The notes beneath the pieces are model-generated. The model ran no database searches. It saw nothing but the letters and a program-made list of their open reading frames with translations, and had not been told where the DNA came from. Below, piece after piece: positions 52,255 to 61,340 of a stretch of DNA of 64,000 nt (position 1 is the stretch's first letter; each line of letters starts with the position of its first letter). The DNA lies in assembly GCF_900215145.1 (NCBI RefSeq), contig NZ_OBDO01000003.1:403305-467304 (forward strand), given 5' to 3'. Origin of the DNA: Geodermatophilus sabuli. GTDB lineage: Bacteria > Actinomycetota > Actinomycetes > Mycobacteriales > Geodermatophilaceae. Position numbers and translations under genes: made by a program.

Positions 52255-52340
52255 GCCGGCCAACCTCTCACGCCCGCCGACCGCGTGCGCCGCGCCGGTT
52301 CCGGCCTGGCGAGCTCAGCCGGTGGGGGGTGGCGATCCGG

Positions 52341-53603
52341 TCACGGGCCGGCCACCGGCACGTCGACACCCGTCGCCGTCCGGGGTGTCGTCGCCACCGC
52401 CAGCGGCAGGCTCAGGGCGACCAGCAGCGCGCACAGCACGTAGGTCCACGGCAGGCCCAGCGCCGTGCCGGCCACCGCCCCGACCACGAGGGCCCCCACC
52501 CCGAGCCCCGTGTCGAACGCGGCGTTCCACACGGCACCGGCCGTCGCGGCCCGGTCCGGCCCCACCCGGCCGAAGGCCGCCACCAGCGTCAGGTTCTGGA
52601 CCGTGCCCCAGCCGACGCCGAAGGCCGTGGCACCTACGAGGACGACGGCGTCCGGTCCCGCCCCGCGCCCCAGCACCAGTCCCCCGGCGACCAGGAGCAG
52701 GCCGGTCGCGCACAGGCCCAGCCCGGCCGGCAGCAGCAGCGCGCTGCTGGTCCGGTCGGCGAGCGCACCGGCACGCCACCGGGTGAGCGCGGCCGTCGCC
52801 CCCAGGAGGAGCAGCGACAGCGTCGCCAGCACCCCGTCCGGACGTCCGATCGGCAGGAACGTCACCAGTCCGCTGCAGCCCAGCGCGGCCACGAGCAGCA
52901 CCACCGCGGGTCCGGCCGCGGCGAGGACGACGCGGCGCGGCCGCCGGGCCACCGCGGCGGGCCCGCTGCCGCACCGTGGCTCGGGGCCACTGCCGCGCCG
53001 TGGCTCGAGGCCGCCACGGCCGAGCGCCCCCACGAACGGCACCGCCAGGACGGGCGCTGCCGCCAGGACGGCCACCCACTCGAAGTGCCCGGCGAGGGTG
53101 AGCGCCACCCCCGCCGGGACCGCGAGCAGGTTGGGCACGGAACTGGACAGGCTGTAGATGCCGACGGCCTCCCCCTGCCGCCCGGGAGGTGCGATGCGCG
53201 CGGTCAGGGTCGCGCCGACCACCGTGACGACGGCGAAGCCCGCGCCGCGGACGGCGGAGACCGCCATCAGCCACCACAGCGCGTCGCCGAGCAGGTAGCC
53301 CAGCGCCGGCAGGCCCATCGCCGCCAGCCCGATCGCGAAGAGCCGGGACCACCCCAGCCGGGCCCCCAGCGCGGGGACGGCGACCTGGGTGAGCACGGTG
53401 CACCCGAGCATCACGGCGATCACCAGGCCCGCGGCGGCCGGGGTCGCGCCGCCGGCCGTGGCCCACGAGGGCAGCGCGCTGAGGGTCGCGCAGAAGCTGG
53501 TGAAGCCGGCGAGGCTGATGAACACCAGTGCCCGCAGCGCCGGGAGTCGCCACAGCGACCGGGACGTCGACGGCGACGTCCCCACGTCGAGGGACGACGT
53601 CAC
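52341..53603 (-). CDS. MFS transporter
   Basis: The 420-residue protein has about twelve membrane segments with a central Arg-rich loop (GRGGLEPRRGSGPEPRCGSG, about residues 195-215) between helices 6 and 7, encoded by a short imperfect repeat. Motif ALGARLGWSRLFAIGL follows helix 2 as in MFS drug or metabolite exporters. Its GTG start overlaps the stop of the upstream alpha/beta hydrolase gene (GTGA), so the two are coupled; it may carry the hydrolase's substrate or product. Confidence 0.8.
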   Translation of the reverse strand: MTSSLDVGTSPSTSRSLWRLPALRALVFISLAGFTSFCATLSALPSWATAGGATPAAAGLVIAVMLGCTVLTQVAVPALGARLGWSRLFAIGLAAMGLPALGYLLGDALWWLMAVSAVRGAGFAVVTVVGATLTARIAPPGRQGEAVGIYSLSSSVPNLLAVPAGVALTLAGHFEWVAVLAAAPVLAVPFVGALGRGGLEPRRGSGPEPRCGSGPAAVARRPRRVVLAAAGPAVVLLVAALGCSGLVTFLPIGRPDGVLATLSLLLLGATAALTRWRAGALADRTSSALLLPAGLGLCATGLLLVAGGLVLGRGAGPDAVVLVGATAFGVGWGTVQNLTLVAAFGRVGPDRAATAGAVWNAAFDTGLGVGALVVGAVAGTALGLPWTYVLCALLVALSLPLAVATTPRTATGVDVPVAGP

Positions 53604-54451
53604 ACGGGGAGACGTCGCCACTCGGCCATGATCTGGGCGAAGCGGTCCGGGTCCTCGAAGTACGGGGCGTGACCGCAGCCCCCCATGACCTCCAGCCGTG
53701 ACCCCGGCAGCGCCGCGTGCGCCGCGTGCCCCATGGACAGCGGCGTCCACCGGTCGTCCTCACCCCAGACCAGCAGCACCCGGTCGGCCAGGCCCGCGTC
53801 CGCCAGCGCGTCGACGACGAGGTCCTCGTTGCACGGGCCCAGCAGGAAGTCAGCCACCGCGGTCAGCGACTCGCGGGCGCCCAGCGAGGAGTTGATCATC
53901 GACTCCTCGCGCACCCAGGCGTCGGTCACCATGGCCGGGTCGGCGACGAGGAGGTCCAGCTTGCGACGGACGCCGGCGTCGCTGGCGTCGGCGAGGACCT
54001 CCCGCGGGGTCATGTTCTCCTCCGGGAGCGGCGCCAGACCGATCGCGCCGATGAGCACCACCGACGAGACCAGGTCGGGGCGGGTGAGCGCCATGTGCGC
54101 CGCCACGTGCGCACCCAGCGAGGTGCCCGCGACGGTGACGCCCGACAGCCCGAGCTCGTCGAGGACGGCGGAGAAGAACGCGGCGAAGCCGGCTGCGGTG
54201 TAGTCCGGTCCGGCGCCCTTGTCGGCGAGCCCGTGCCCGGGCGAGTCGATCGCGAAGACGTGGTAGCCGGCGTCCACCAGGCCGGGGACGGCCGGCACGA
54301 AGCGGTCCGCCCGCGAACCCGCGCCGTGCAGGCACACCAGCGGCGCCACACCCCCGACGGACTCGACGACGCGGGTGCGGATGCCGGCGGCGGTCACCGG
54401 ATAGCTGATCACCTGGTCCCGGCCGGAGGTGAACGGGCGGGCGTCGGACAT
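53600..54451 (-). CDS. Alpha/beta hydrolase
   Basis: The 283-residue protein has PLVCLHGAGSRADRFVPAV, FAIDSPGHGLADKG, nucleophile elbow VTVAGTSLGAHVAAH (Ser near residue 111), LLVWGEDDRWTPL with the Asp, and GGCGHAPYFEDPDRF with the His. This resembles carbon-carbon bond hydrolases and esterases of aromatic catabolism (MhpC/BphD-like). The ATG is separated from the ABC binding-protein gene by a hairpin terminator, so it probably has its own promoter. Confidence 0.85.
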   Translation of the reverse strand: MSDARPFTSGRDQVISYPVTAAGIRTRVVESVGGVAPLVCLHGAGSRADRFVPAVPGLVDAGYHVFAIDSPGHGLADKGAGPDYTAAGFAAFFSAVLDELGLSGVTVAGTSLGAHVAAHMALTRPDLVSSVVLIGAIGLAPLPEENMTPREVLADASDAGVRRKLDLLVADPAMVTDAWVREESMINSSLGARESLTAVADFLLGPCNEDLVVDALADAGLADRVLLVWGEDDRWTPLSMGHAAHAALPGSRLEVMGGCGHAPYFEDPDRFAQIMAEWRRLPV

Positions 54452-54486
54452 GAGGGCTCCTGGTCGGTCGGGTCTCGGGGGACGGG

Positions 54487-54529
54487 CCGCTCCCGGTCCG
54501 GTCCGGGGCGCGGGCCGGACCGGGAGCGG
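54487..54529. terminator. Fifteen-pair hairpin after the ABC importer operon
   Basis: CCGCTCCCGGTCCGG (54487-54501) pairs perfectly with CCGGACCGGGAGCGG (54515-54529) around a 13-base loop. It starts nine bases after the stop of the solute-binding gene (minus strand) and precedes the start of the alpha/beta hydrolase, so it likely ends the importer operon. Confidence 0.7.
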
Positions 54530-54537
54530 TGGCGGGC

Positions 54538-55572
54538 TCAGCAGTCGCCGGAGGCGATGAGCGCCTCGACGTCCTCGTAGCTGTCCCGGGTGACCATCTG
54601 GCTGGTCACCTCGACGGTGCGCTCGGCCGGCTCGTCGCCGTCGCGGACGAAGGACACCAGCGTGTCCATCGCCTGCTTGCCGTTCAGGAAGCCGCAGAGC
54701 GTGATGGTCATGTCCAGCTCACCGGCGGCCACCGCCTGCCGGGCCGGCTCGCCGCCGTCGGTGCCGATGATGACGATGTCCTCCATCGCGATGCCCCGCT
54801 GCTGGGCGGCGAGCACCCCACCCAGCGCGATGTCGTCGTTGTCGAAGTAGAGGGCGTCGACGTCGGGGTTGGCGGTCAGCACGTTCTCGGCCGCGGCCAG
54901 ACCGGCGTCGGAGCTGAACTCACCGGTGTACGGGCCGTCGATGACGGTGATGCCGGGGTTCTCGGCGAACACCTCCATGGCGCCCTGCGCCTGCAGCTCG
55001 CTGAACAGCAGGCCGCGGATGCCGTGGATCATCGCCACCGTGCCCTGACCACCCAGGGTGTCCACGAGGTACTGGGCCTTCTCCCGGCCGACGTCGGTGT
55101 ACTCCTTGCCGACGTGGCCGACCACCGACGGCCAGCCGTCCTCCTCGATGTCGTTGATGGCCGTGAGCACCGGCACGCCGCCGTCCGAGGCCTGCTGGAA
55201 GACCGGGATCAGGGCGGCCGGGTCGACCGGGACGACGATCACGCCGTCCGGCGACTGGGTGAGCGCGTTCTGCACCTGGTCGTACTGCAGCTGCGGATCG
55301 GTCTCCCCGTAGGTCACGTTGAGGGTCACGCCCTCGGCCTCGGCGCGCTCCTGGGCGCCGGCGACGAAGTCCTGGAAGTAGGGCAGGGACCGCGAGTAGA
55401 GGTTCATCTCCACGGTCAGCTGGTCCTCGCCACCACCGCCGGAGGCGGATGCCTCCTCGTCGCCACCGGAACAGGCGGCGACGGAGAGGACGAGCCCGGT
55501 GGCGGCCAGCGCGGCAGCGGTACGGCGCCGGACGTCGGGGCGGGTGAGGGTGGACGGGATCGAGGTGCGCAC
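54538..55572 (-). CDS. Ribose-type ABC transporter substrate-binding lipoprotein
   Basis: The 344-residue protein has a lipoprotein signal (ALAATGLVLSVAAC, Cys at about residue 34) and a periplasmic-binding type I fold: VEMNLYSRSLPYFQDFVAGAQERAEAEGV, LTQSPDGVIVVPVDPAALIPVF, VGHVGKEYTDVGREKAQYL, PDVDALYFDNDDIALGGVLAAQQRG and IVIIGTDGGEPARQAV. This is the RbsB/XylF family, usually for sugars, but here the operon is catabolic for a ring-type compound. AGGAGG five bases before the GTG at 55572 is the ribosome binding site. Confidence 0.88.
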   Translation of the reverse strand: MRTSIPSTLTRPDVRRRTAAALAATGLVLSVAACSGGDEEASASGGGGEDQLTVEMNLYSRSLPYFQDFVAGAQERAEAEGVTLNVTYGETDPQLQYDQVQNALTQSPDGVIVVPVDPAALIPVFQQASDGGVPVLTAINDIEEDGWPSVVGHVGKEYTDVGREKAQYLVDTLGGQGTVAMIHGIRGLLFSELQAQGAMEVFAENPGITVIDGPYTGEFSSDAGLAAAENVLTANPDVDALYFDNDDIALGGVLAAQQRGIAMEDIVIIGTDGGEPARQAVAAGELDMTITLCGFLNGKQAMDTLVSFVRDGDEPAERTVEVTSQMVTRDSYEDVEALIASGDC

Positions 55573-55697
55573 GGATACCTCCTGGAGGGGTGGTGGACAC
55601 CGGCCGGGGGGACGGCGGTGTCCGGGACCGGGGCGGTACGGGCAGGCGGGGAGACCTGCGGACGCGCGCGGCGCGGGCCAGGCGCGGGCTCGGGGGG

Positions 55698-56828
55698 TCA
55701 GCGGTGGGGCGCGATGGCCGACGTCGGGGGGACGGTCCCGCTGCCGGTGACGGCCGGGCCGGGCCCGGCGTCCGGCGGTACCGGGGTGGACAGGGCGGGG
55801 CCGGCGACCGACGGCGTGACCCGCCGGCGGACCAGGCGCCGACGCAGGAAGTCGACCGACGCGGCGAGGATGAACACCGCGCCGAGGACCACCTGCTTGT
55901 AGTCCTCGCTGATGCCGCTGAGGTCCAGGCCGTTGCGCAGCACGGCGATGAGCAGCACGCCCCAGAGGGTCCGCACCACCGAGCCACGGCCACCGTTGAG
56001 GCTGGTGCCGCCGACGACCACCGCCGCGATCGCCTCCAGGGCGAGGGTGCCGTTGGCGTTGGGCTGACCGGACTGCACGCGGACCAGCAGGGCGATGGCG
56101 GCCAGCGCGGTCGCCAGGCCGGCGAGGACGAAGACCAGCAGGCGGACGCGGCCGAGGGAGATGCCCGACAGCCGCGCGGCCTCGGCGTTCCCGCCGACGG
56201 CGAGCACCTGGTAGCCGAACACCGTTTGGCGCTGCAGCCACCACAGGAGCAGGAAGACCGCCGCGGTGCCCCAGACCAGCACCGGGAGGCCGAACAGGCG
56301 CAGCGTGGCCACCTCGCGGAACCCCGAGGGGAGGCCGCTGACCACCCCGCCGTTGGTCATCGCGAGGGCGACGCCACCGCAGATGATCATCGTGCCGAGC
56401 GTGGCGATGAACGACGGCACCTGCAGCGCGGTGACCACCACGCCGTTGACCAGGCCCAGCAGGAGCCCGGCGAGCAGGCAGGCACCCACGCCCATCAGGA
56501 CCGATCCGGTGTCGACCATGACCGTGGCCCCGATGACGCTGATCAGCGCCGAGCCGGTGCCCATCGAGAGGTCCAGCTGCCCCGCCATGATCACGAAGGT
56601 CGCGCCGAAGGCGACGATCGCCAGGATCGAGGCCTGCATCAGCACGTTCGTGACGTTGATCCGGGAGAAGAAGGCGTCGTTGGTCGCCGACAGGTAGGCG
56701 ACCAGGGCCAGCAGCACCACGGGGACGAACAGCCGGTCGAACAGTGCCCCGCGGACCCGGACCTGTGGCCGGGGCGTCCGCTCCCCCGGGGGGTCGCTGC
56801 GGACGGGGCGTTCACGCATCGCGGTCAT
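55698..56828 (-). CDS. Ribose-type ABC transporter permease
   Basis: The 376-residue protein has about ten membrane segments with the BPD-transp-2 motifs INVTNVLMQASILAIVAFGATFVIMAGQLDLSMG and VFGYQVLAVGGNAEAARLSGI, and GGTSLNGGRGSV near the end. These are RbsC-family features. Its ATG overlaps the ATPase stop codon (ATGA). A Pro-rich cytoplasmic tail of about 45 residues is longer than usual. It lies 125 bases before the binding-protein gene. Confidence 0.9.
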   Translation of the reverse strand: MTAMRERPVRSDPPGERTPRPQVRVRGALFDRLFVPVVLLALVAYLSATNDAFFSRINVTNVLMQASILAIVAFGATFVIMAGQLDLSMGTGSALISVIGATVMVDTGSVLMGVGACLLAGLLLGLVNGVVVTALQVPSFIATLGTMIICGGVALAMTNGGVVSGLPSGFREVATLRLFGLPVLVWGTAAVFLLLWWLQRQTVFGYQVLAVGGNAEAARLSGISLGRVRLLVFVLAGLATALAAIALLVRVQSGQPNANGTLALEAIAAVVVGGTSLNGGRGSVVRTLWGVLLIAVLRNGLDLSGISEDYKQVVLGAVFILAASVDFLRRRLVRRRVTPSVAGPALSTPVPPDAGPGPAVTGSGTVPPTSAIAPHR

Positions 56829-58447
56829 CGGGAGCTCTCCATCCGGACGGTCGGGCGGGAGGACGGGGTCGGGGCGGAGGCCGCGGTGGCGGGGTGCGGG
56901 ACGGCGGCGTCCACCGCCCGGGGCCCGGGGTCCTGCTCCTCCCCCGCGGTGAGTGCGGTGAGCCGTGCCTGGTCGAGGTCGCCGACCGGGTGGACGCGGG
57001 ACAGGCAGCCGTGGCGGAAGACCGCGACCCGGTCGGCGAGGCCGAGGACCTCTCGGACGTCGGTGGAGAACAGCACCACCGCGCCGCCGCCGGCCGTGAA
57101 CTCGTGCAGCAGGTCGTGGATCTGCGCCCGCCCGCCGATGTCGACGCCCTGGGTGGGTTCCTCGACGGCGATCAACCGGACGCCGGAGGCCAGCCACTTG
57201 GCGACCAGCACCTTCTGCTGGTTGCCGCCCGACAGCGCCGACGCCGGCGCGGTGAGGGAGGGCATCCGGATGTCCAGCCGGGTCCGGAACTCCTCGGCCC
57301 GGCGCAGCAGCCGGCGCCGGGAGACCCGGCCGGTGGTGGCCACCTGGCCGAGCGAGGCGAGGGAGATGTTGACCGCGCACGAGTGCTCCAGCACCAAGCC
57401 GCGGGCCTTGCGGTCCTCGGGGATGAAGCCGATCCCCTGCGCCTGGGCGTCCCGTGCGGTGCGCAGCCGCACCTCCCGGCCGTCCATCTCCGCCCGGCCG
57501 TGCAGCGGCACGTCTCCGCCGACCATGGAGACGAACCTCGCCGCGCCGGAGCCGACGAGGCCGGTGACGGCGAGGATCTCGCCGGCGTGCACGTCGAGGT
57601 CGAAGGAGTCGCCCTCGTCGACGCACCGGACCTCGCGCAGCCGCAGCAGCACGTCGGGGCGCACGGTGGGGACCTCGGGGCGCAGGGACTCCTGAGGCCG
57701 GTCGCCCACCATCAGCCGGGCCATCTCCGCGGTGGTCAGCCCGGTGCTGGCGCGCTCGGCGACCCGCGCTCCGTCGCGCAGCACCGTCACCCGGTCGGCG
57801 GTGGCCGCCACCTCGTCCAGCCGGTGGGAGACGAAGGCCAGTCCGACGCCGTGCGTCCGGAGGGTGCGCATCAGGGCGAGCACCCGGTCGGCGGCGCTCG
57901 GCTCGAGCGAGGCGGTGGGCTCGTCGAGGATCAGGAACCGCGGCTCGGTGGCCATGGCACGGGCGATCTCGACGAACTTGCGCTCGGCCGGACCGAGCGC
58001 GCCGACCGGCGACCGCGGGTCGAGGTCGACGCCCAGCCGGTCGAGCAGCTGCTCGACGCGCTGCCGCCAGGCGCGGTGGTCGACCGCGCCGAGCCCGGTC
58101 AGCCGCCGGGGGGTCGAGGCGGCGCTGGCGAGCAGGGTCTTCTCGACCGTCAGGTCCGGGAACAGGTTGTAGTTCTGGTGCACCACGGCGACCCCGGCCG
58201 CCTGCGCCTGCTGCGGCGTGGCGAAGGCGACCGGGTCGCCGTCGAGGTACAGGGTGCCCGCCGTCGGCCGGACCGCGCCGGTGAGCACCTTGATCAGCGT
58301 GCTCTTGCCCGACCCGTTCTCCCCGAGCAGCGCGTGGATCTCCCCACCGTGCAGCTCGAAGTCGACGTCCCGGAGGACGACGACCCCCGAGTAGTCGTGG
58401 ACGGCGGCGCGCACGCCGAACGTGGGCACGCCCGTGGTCGCGGCCAT
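56825..58447 (-). CDS. Ribose-type ABC transporter ATP-binding protein (double ATPase)
   Basis: The 540-residue protein has two ATPase domains. The first has Walker A GENGSGKST, signature LGPAERKFVEIARAM and Walker B LILDEPTASLE; the second has a degenerate Walker A (TGLVGSGAARF), signature LSGGNQQKVLVAKWL and Walker B LIAVEEPTQGVDIG. That asymmetry is normal for RbsA/XylG-type ATPases. The C-terminal 40 residues are Pro/Ala-rich. It follows the alpha/beta hydrolase gene within six bases and is coupled to the permease gene. Confidence 0.92.
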   Translation of the reverse strand: MAATTGVPTFGVRAAVHDYSGVVVLRDVDFELHGGEIHALLGENGSGKSTLIKVLTGAVRPTAGTLYLDGDPVAFATPQQAQAAGVAVVHQNYNLFPDLTVEKTLLASAASTPRRLTGLGAVDHRAWRQRVEQLLDRLGVDLDPRSPVGALGPAERKFVEIARAMATEPRFLILDEPTASLEPSAADRVLALMRTLRTHGVGLAFVSHRLDEVAATADRVTVLRDGARVAERASTGLTTAEMARLMVGDRPQESLRPEVPTVRPDVLLRLREVRCVDEGDSFDLDVHAGEILAVTGLVGSGAARFVSMVGGDVPLHGRAEMDGREVRLRTARDAQAQGIGFIPEDRKARGLVLEHSCAVNISLASLGQVATTGRVSRRRLLRRAEEFRTRLDIRMPSLTAPASALSGGNQQKVLVAKWLASGVRLIAVEEPTQGVDIGGRAQIHDLLHEFTAGGGAVVLFSTDVREVLGLADRVAVFRHGCLSRVHPVGDLDQARLTALTAGEEQDPGPRAVDAAVPHPATAASAPTPSSRPTVRMESSR

Positions 58448-58452
58448 CGCGG

Positions 58453-59259
58453 TCAGCTCCCCGACCTGCTGAGGAACTCCCCGACGGCCTTGGTGACAGC
58501 GTCCGGCTGCTCCAGGAACGCGAGGTGCCCGGCCCGCGGGATCTCGACGTACTCCGCGCCGGGGATCGCCGCGGCGACCCGCCGGTTGTAGCGCGGCAGG
58601 GTGATCCGGTCCTCGTCGCCGTGGACGACGAGCACCGGTGCCTGGATCGAGGGCAGCCGGTCGATCGCGTCGTGGGCGAGGTCGGCGGTGAAGTGCCCGA
58701 TGAAGCCCGAGACGTCCTTCGAGCCGGTCCACTCGCGCAGCTCGGCCTCCAGGGCGCAGATGCGCTCGTGCTCCTCCTCCAGCAGGGTCGGCGACCACAT
58801 CCAGAAGGCGAACTTGGAGAACACGTCCAGCGGGCCGTGCTGCAGCGCGTACCGCCGCGACTCGTAGTGCCGGCGGACGTGGTTCTCGTCCGCCGTCCGG
58901 CTCCAGGTGGACAGCAGCACCACCGAGCGGACCCGCTCGGGGTGGTTGAGCACCAGCTCCTGCGCGGTGCAGGAGCCGAGGCTGAAGCCCATGACGTGCG
59001 CGGACTCGATGCCGAGCGCGTCGAGGAGCGCGACGGCGTCCTCGGCCAGCAGCGCCGGGGTGTAGTCGGAGTCGGTGCAGTCGGCGGTGCCGACGCCGCG
59101 CATGTCGTAGGTGATGCAGCGGTACTGCCGGGACAGCTCCTCGACCTCGTGGGTCCAGGCCCGGCCGCTCATCCCGGTGCCCATGATCAGCAGCAGCGGG
59201 TCACCGGTGCCGGCCTCCCACCAGGTGGTGGTGTGGCCGTTGGCGACGACCTCAGGCAT
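58453..59259 (-). CDS. Alpha/beta hydrolase (enol-lactonase-like)
   Basis: The 268-residue protein has LLLIMGTGMSGRAWTHEV, YDMRGVGTADCTDSDYT, nucleophile elbow AHVMGFSLGSCTAQELVL (Ser near residue 93), LVVHGDEDRITL with the Asp, and IPRAGHLAFLEQPDAV with the His. This resembles 3-oxoadipate enol-lactonases and the RutD-like aminoacrylate hydrolases, the latter being of interest beside RidA. It starts eight bases inside the end of the RidA gene, so the two are coupled. Confidence 0.85.
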   Translation of the reverse strand: MPEVVANGHTTTWWEAGTGDPLLLIMGTGMSGRAWTHEVEELSRQYRCITYDMRGVGTADCTDSDYTPALLAEDAVALLDALGIESAHVMGFSLGSCTAQELVLNHPERVRSVVLLSTWSRTADENHVRRHYESRRYALQHGPLDVFSKFAFWMWSPTLLEEEHERICALEAELREWTGSKDVSGFIGHFTADLAHDAIDRLPSIQAPVLVVHGDEDRITLPRYNRRVAAAIPGAEYVEIPRAGHLAFLEQPDAVTKAVGEFLSRSGS

Positions 59260-59695
59260 CGTCGACCCCCACCTCGGCGGCGCCGGGGACGGCGGCGATG
59301 GCCTCGATCTCGATGAGCAGCGGCTCCTCCACCAGCCGCTCGACGAACAGCAGCGTGTTGGGCGGGTAGTCCCCGTCGGGGTAGATCTCGGCGAAGACCT
59401 CGCCCCGGACGCTCATGAACTCCGGCAGGTGGGTCCCGCCGCCGACCAGGTAGGTCGTCATCTTGGCGATGTCGGCGAACGTGCCACCGACGGCGGCCAG
59501 CGCCGTCCCGAGGTTGGCGTAGGCGCCGCGCACCTGGTCGGCGAAGCTGCCGTCGCCGTACAGCTCGCCGTCCTGGGTCATGCCGACCTGTCCGGCGATG
59601 AACACGGGGTCGCCGTCGGCGACGACGGCCACGTGCGAGTAGCGGCCCAGCGGCTCGCCGAGGCCCTTGGGCTTGCGGTGCAGGGTGACGGTCAT
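59252..59695 (-). CDS. RidA/YjgF-family protein (imine/enamine deaminase-like)
   Basis: The 147-residue protein has the Rid fold: YSHVAVVADGDPVFIAGQVGMTQDGELYG, FADQVRGAYANLGTALAAVGGTFADIAKMTTYLVG, and LPEFMSVRGEVFAEIYPDGDYPPNTLLFVERLVEEPLLIEIEAIAAV. RidA enzymes hydrolyse reactive enamine/imine intermediates; subgroup members act in catabolism of 2-aminophenol-like and pyrimidine compounds. The Arg expected in the PNTLLFVERL region for substrate binding is not clearly in the usual place. GGAG six bases before the ATG. Confidence 0.9.
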   Translation of the reverse strand: MTVTLHRKPKGLGEPLGRYSHVAVVADGDPVFIAGQVGMTQDGELYGDGSFADQVRGAYANLGTALAAVGGTFADIAKMTTYLVGGGTHLPEFMSVRGEVFAEIYPDGDYPPNTLLFVERLVEEPLLIEIEAIAAVPGAAEVGVDDA

Positions 59696-59788
59696 GGAGT
59701 GCTCCCTTCGGTCGGCCGCCCGGGGTGCGGGCAGCACGCGATCGGTGTGCGGCGTCGGGCCGGTGTGCGGTGCGGGGAACGGGCGCGG

Positions 59789-61231
59789 TCAGTCGTGGAC
59801 GGCGCCGTCCTCCGGGACGATGGCCTTCTGGCTGCGGTCGATCTCGTGAGCGATCTCGAGGCCGTCGGTCATCGACCAGGGCAGCACGCTGTAGGGCTTG
59901 TCCGGGTTGTCGCCGGTGACCATGTCGTAGGTCAGCTCGGTCTGGCTGTAGATCAGCGGGTCGCGGTCGTTGTGGTACCGGACCATGTCCAGGTCGTCGG
60001 GGAACTCCTGGACGACGCCGTCCTTGATGACGATCTCGACGTTGCGCTTGTCGACCAGGACGTGCAGGTTCTCGGCCGGGTTGCCCTTCACGACGATGAC
60101 GTCGGCGAGGTAGCCGGGGACGAGCCTGCCCAGCCTGCCCTCGAGGTTGAGCATCTTCGCGCCGTTGGCGGTGGCGGCGAGGATGCACTCCATGTTCGAC
60201 AGGCCGGCGTAGGCCCGCAGCAGCTCCAGCTCCCGGGCGTGCCACTCGCCGTAGGGGGTGATCGCGAAGCCGCTGTCGGTCCCCATCGCGAACTCCACCC
60301 CGGCCTCGTGGGCCTTGTGCAGGCTCTCGACGCTCTTCTCCAGCATCCGGCGCGCCCCGTGGTACTGCGGGTAGGGAGCACCGGTGAGCTCGGGCCAGTC
60401 GCCGAGGTTGGCCAGGAGCAGCAGCGTCGGCACGAGGGTGACGTCGTTCTCGACCAGCTTCTCGATGCCCTCGTCGGTCATGACGTTGCCGTGCATGATC
60501 CAGTCGAAGCCGGCGTCGGCGGCGGCCCTGACCTCGCCCGGCCCGCGGGCGTGGATGGTGACCTTCTTGCCGAGCTGGTGCACGAGGTCGGCGACCAGCT
60601 TCATCTCGTCGTTGGTGAACGCCTGGTAGTCGCCGTAGGGGCTGTCGGCCAGCTTGATGAGGTCGACGCCGTTCTTGACCTGGTGGCGGATCTCGTTCTT
60701 CATCTGGTCGGCGGTGTTGGTCAGCGTGCCGATGTTGCCGTCCGGGACGCCGACGGAGTCGGGGAACCAGTCGGTCAGGCCGTTGCTGGTCGTCAGGTAC
60801 CGGCCGGCCGCGGTCATCCGGGGCCCCTGCACCAGGCCGGCCTTGATGCCCTCGCGGATGCCGACGCCGATGTAGTAGCTGCCGCCGGGCTGGGAGATGC
60901 TCGTGATGCCGGCCCGGAGCACCTTGCGGGCGTTGGCCGCGGCGATGAGGGTGCGCATCTCCGCGCTGGTGTAGAGGTCGATCTCCTCCTCGTACCGCGC
61001 CTCGCCGTAGGTCATGTGGCAGTGCACGTCGATGAGGCCGGGCATGACCGTGCGCCCGGTGGCGTCGATGCGGCGCATCCCCTCCTTGGGCGGCATCGGG
61101 ATGCCCGTGGTGTCGTCTCCGACGGCGACGATCGTGTCGCCGTGCAGGACGACGTCGGTGTCGGGGCGGGGGTCGGCGCCGGTGGCGTCGATGACCGTGC
61201 CGCCGGTGATGAGGGTCCAGTCCTCGTACAC
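59789..61231 (-). CDS. Amidohydrolase-family metal-dependent hydrolase
   Basis: The 480-residue protein has the amidohydrolase fold: LITGGTVIDATGADPRPDTDVVLHGDTIVAVG, the metal site PGLIDVHCHMTYGE (His-x-His near residue 75), VTIHARGPGEVRAAADAGFDWIMHGNVMTDEG with two His, and FAMGTDSGFAITPYGEW with the Asp. The final beta sandwich has LGRLVPGYLADVIVVKGNPAENL. This resembles imidazolonepropionase/prolidase-like hydrolases acting on cyclic amides or lactams. GAGGAG five bases before the GTG at 61231. Confidence 0.88.
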   Translation of the reverse strand: MYEDWTLITGGTVIDATGADPRPDTDVVLHGDTIVAVGDDTTGIPMPPKEGMRRIDATGRTVMPGLIDVHCHMTYGEARYEEEIDLYTSAEMRTLIAAANARKVLRAGITSISQPGGSYYIGVGIREGIKAGLVQGPRMTAAGRYLTTSNGLTDWFPDSVGVPDGNIGTLTNTADQMKNEIRHQVKNGVDLIKLADSPYGDYQAFTNDEMKLVADLVHQLGKKVTIHARGPGEVRAAADAGFDWIMHGNVMTDEGIEKLVENDVTLVPTLLLLANLGDWPELTGAPYPQYHGARRMLEKSVESLHKAHEAGVEFAMGTDSGFAITPYGEWHARELELLRAYAGLSNMECILAATANGAKMLNLEGRLGRLVPGYLADVIVVKGNPAENLHVLVDKRNVEIVIKDGVVQEFPDDLDMVRYHNDRDPLIYSQTELTYDMVTGDNPDKPYSVLPWSMTDGLEIAHEIDRSQKAIVPEDGAVHD

Positions 61232-61340
61232 GGGGACTCCTCTCCTGGGTCGGGGTGCGCGGGATCGCGGCACGTCCCCGGGACGCCGGTGCTGTCAGCC
61301 CCGGCGGGGGCGTGTCGGAGGTGCTGAGGGGTGGGTGGGG

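Noticed and set aside
57100..57600. Degenerate second Walker A of the RbsA-like ATPase as a sign of decay
   Set aside because: Loss of the Lys in the second domain is normal in this transporter family.
59111..61327. A 738-codon plus-strand frame opposite RidA and the amidohydrolase
   Set aside because: Val/Asp/Gly-rich shadow with no motif; the minus-strand genes have full family motifs.
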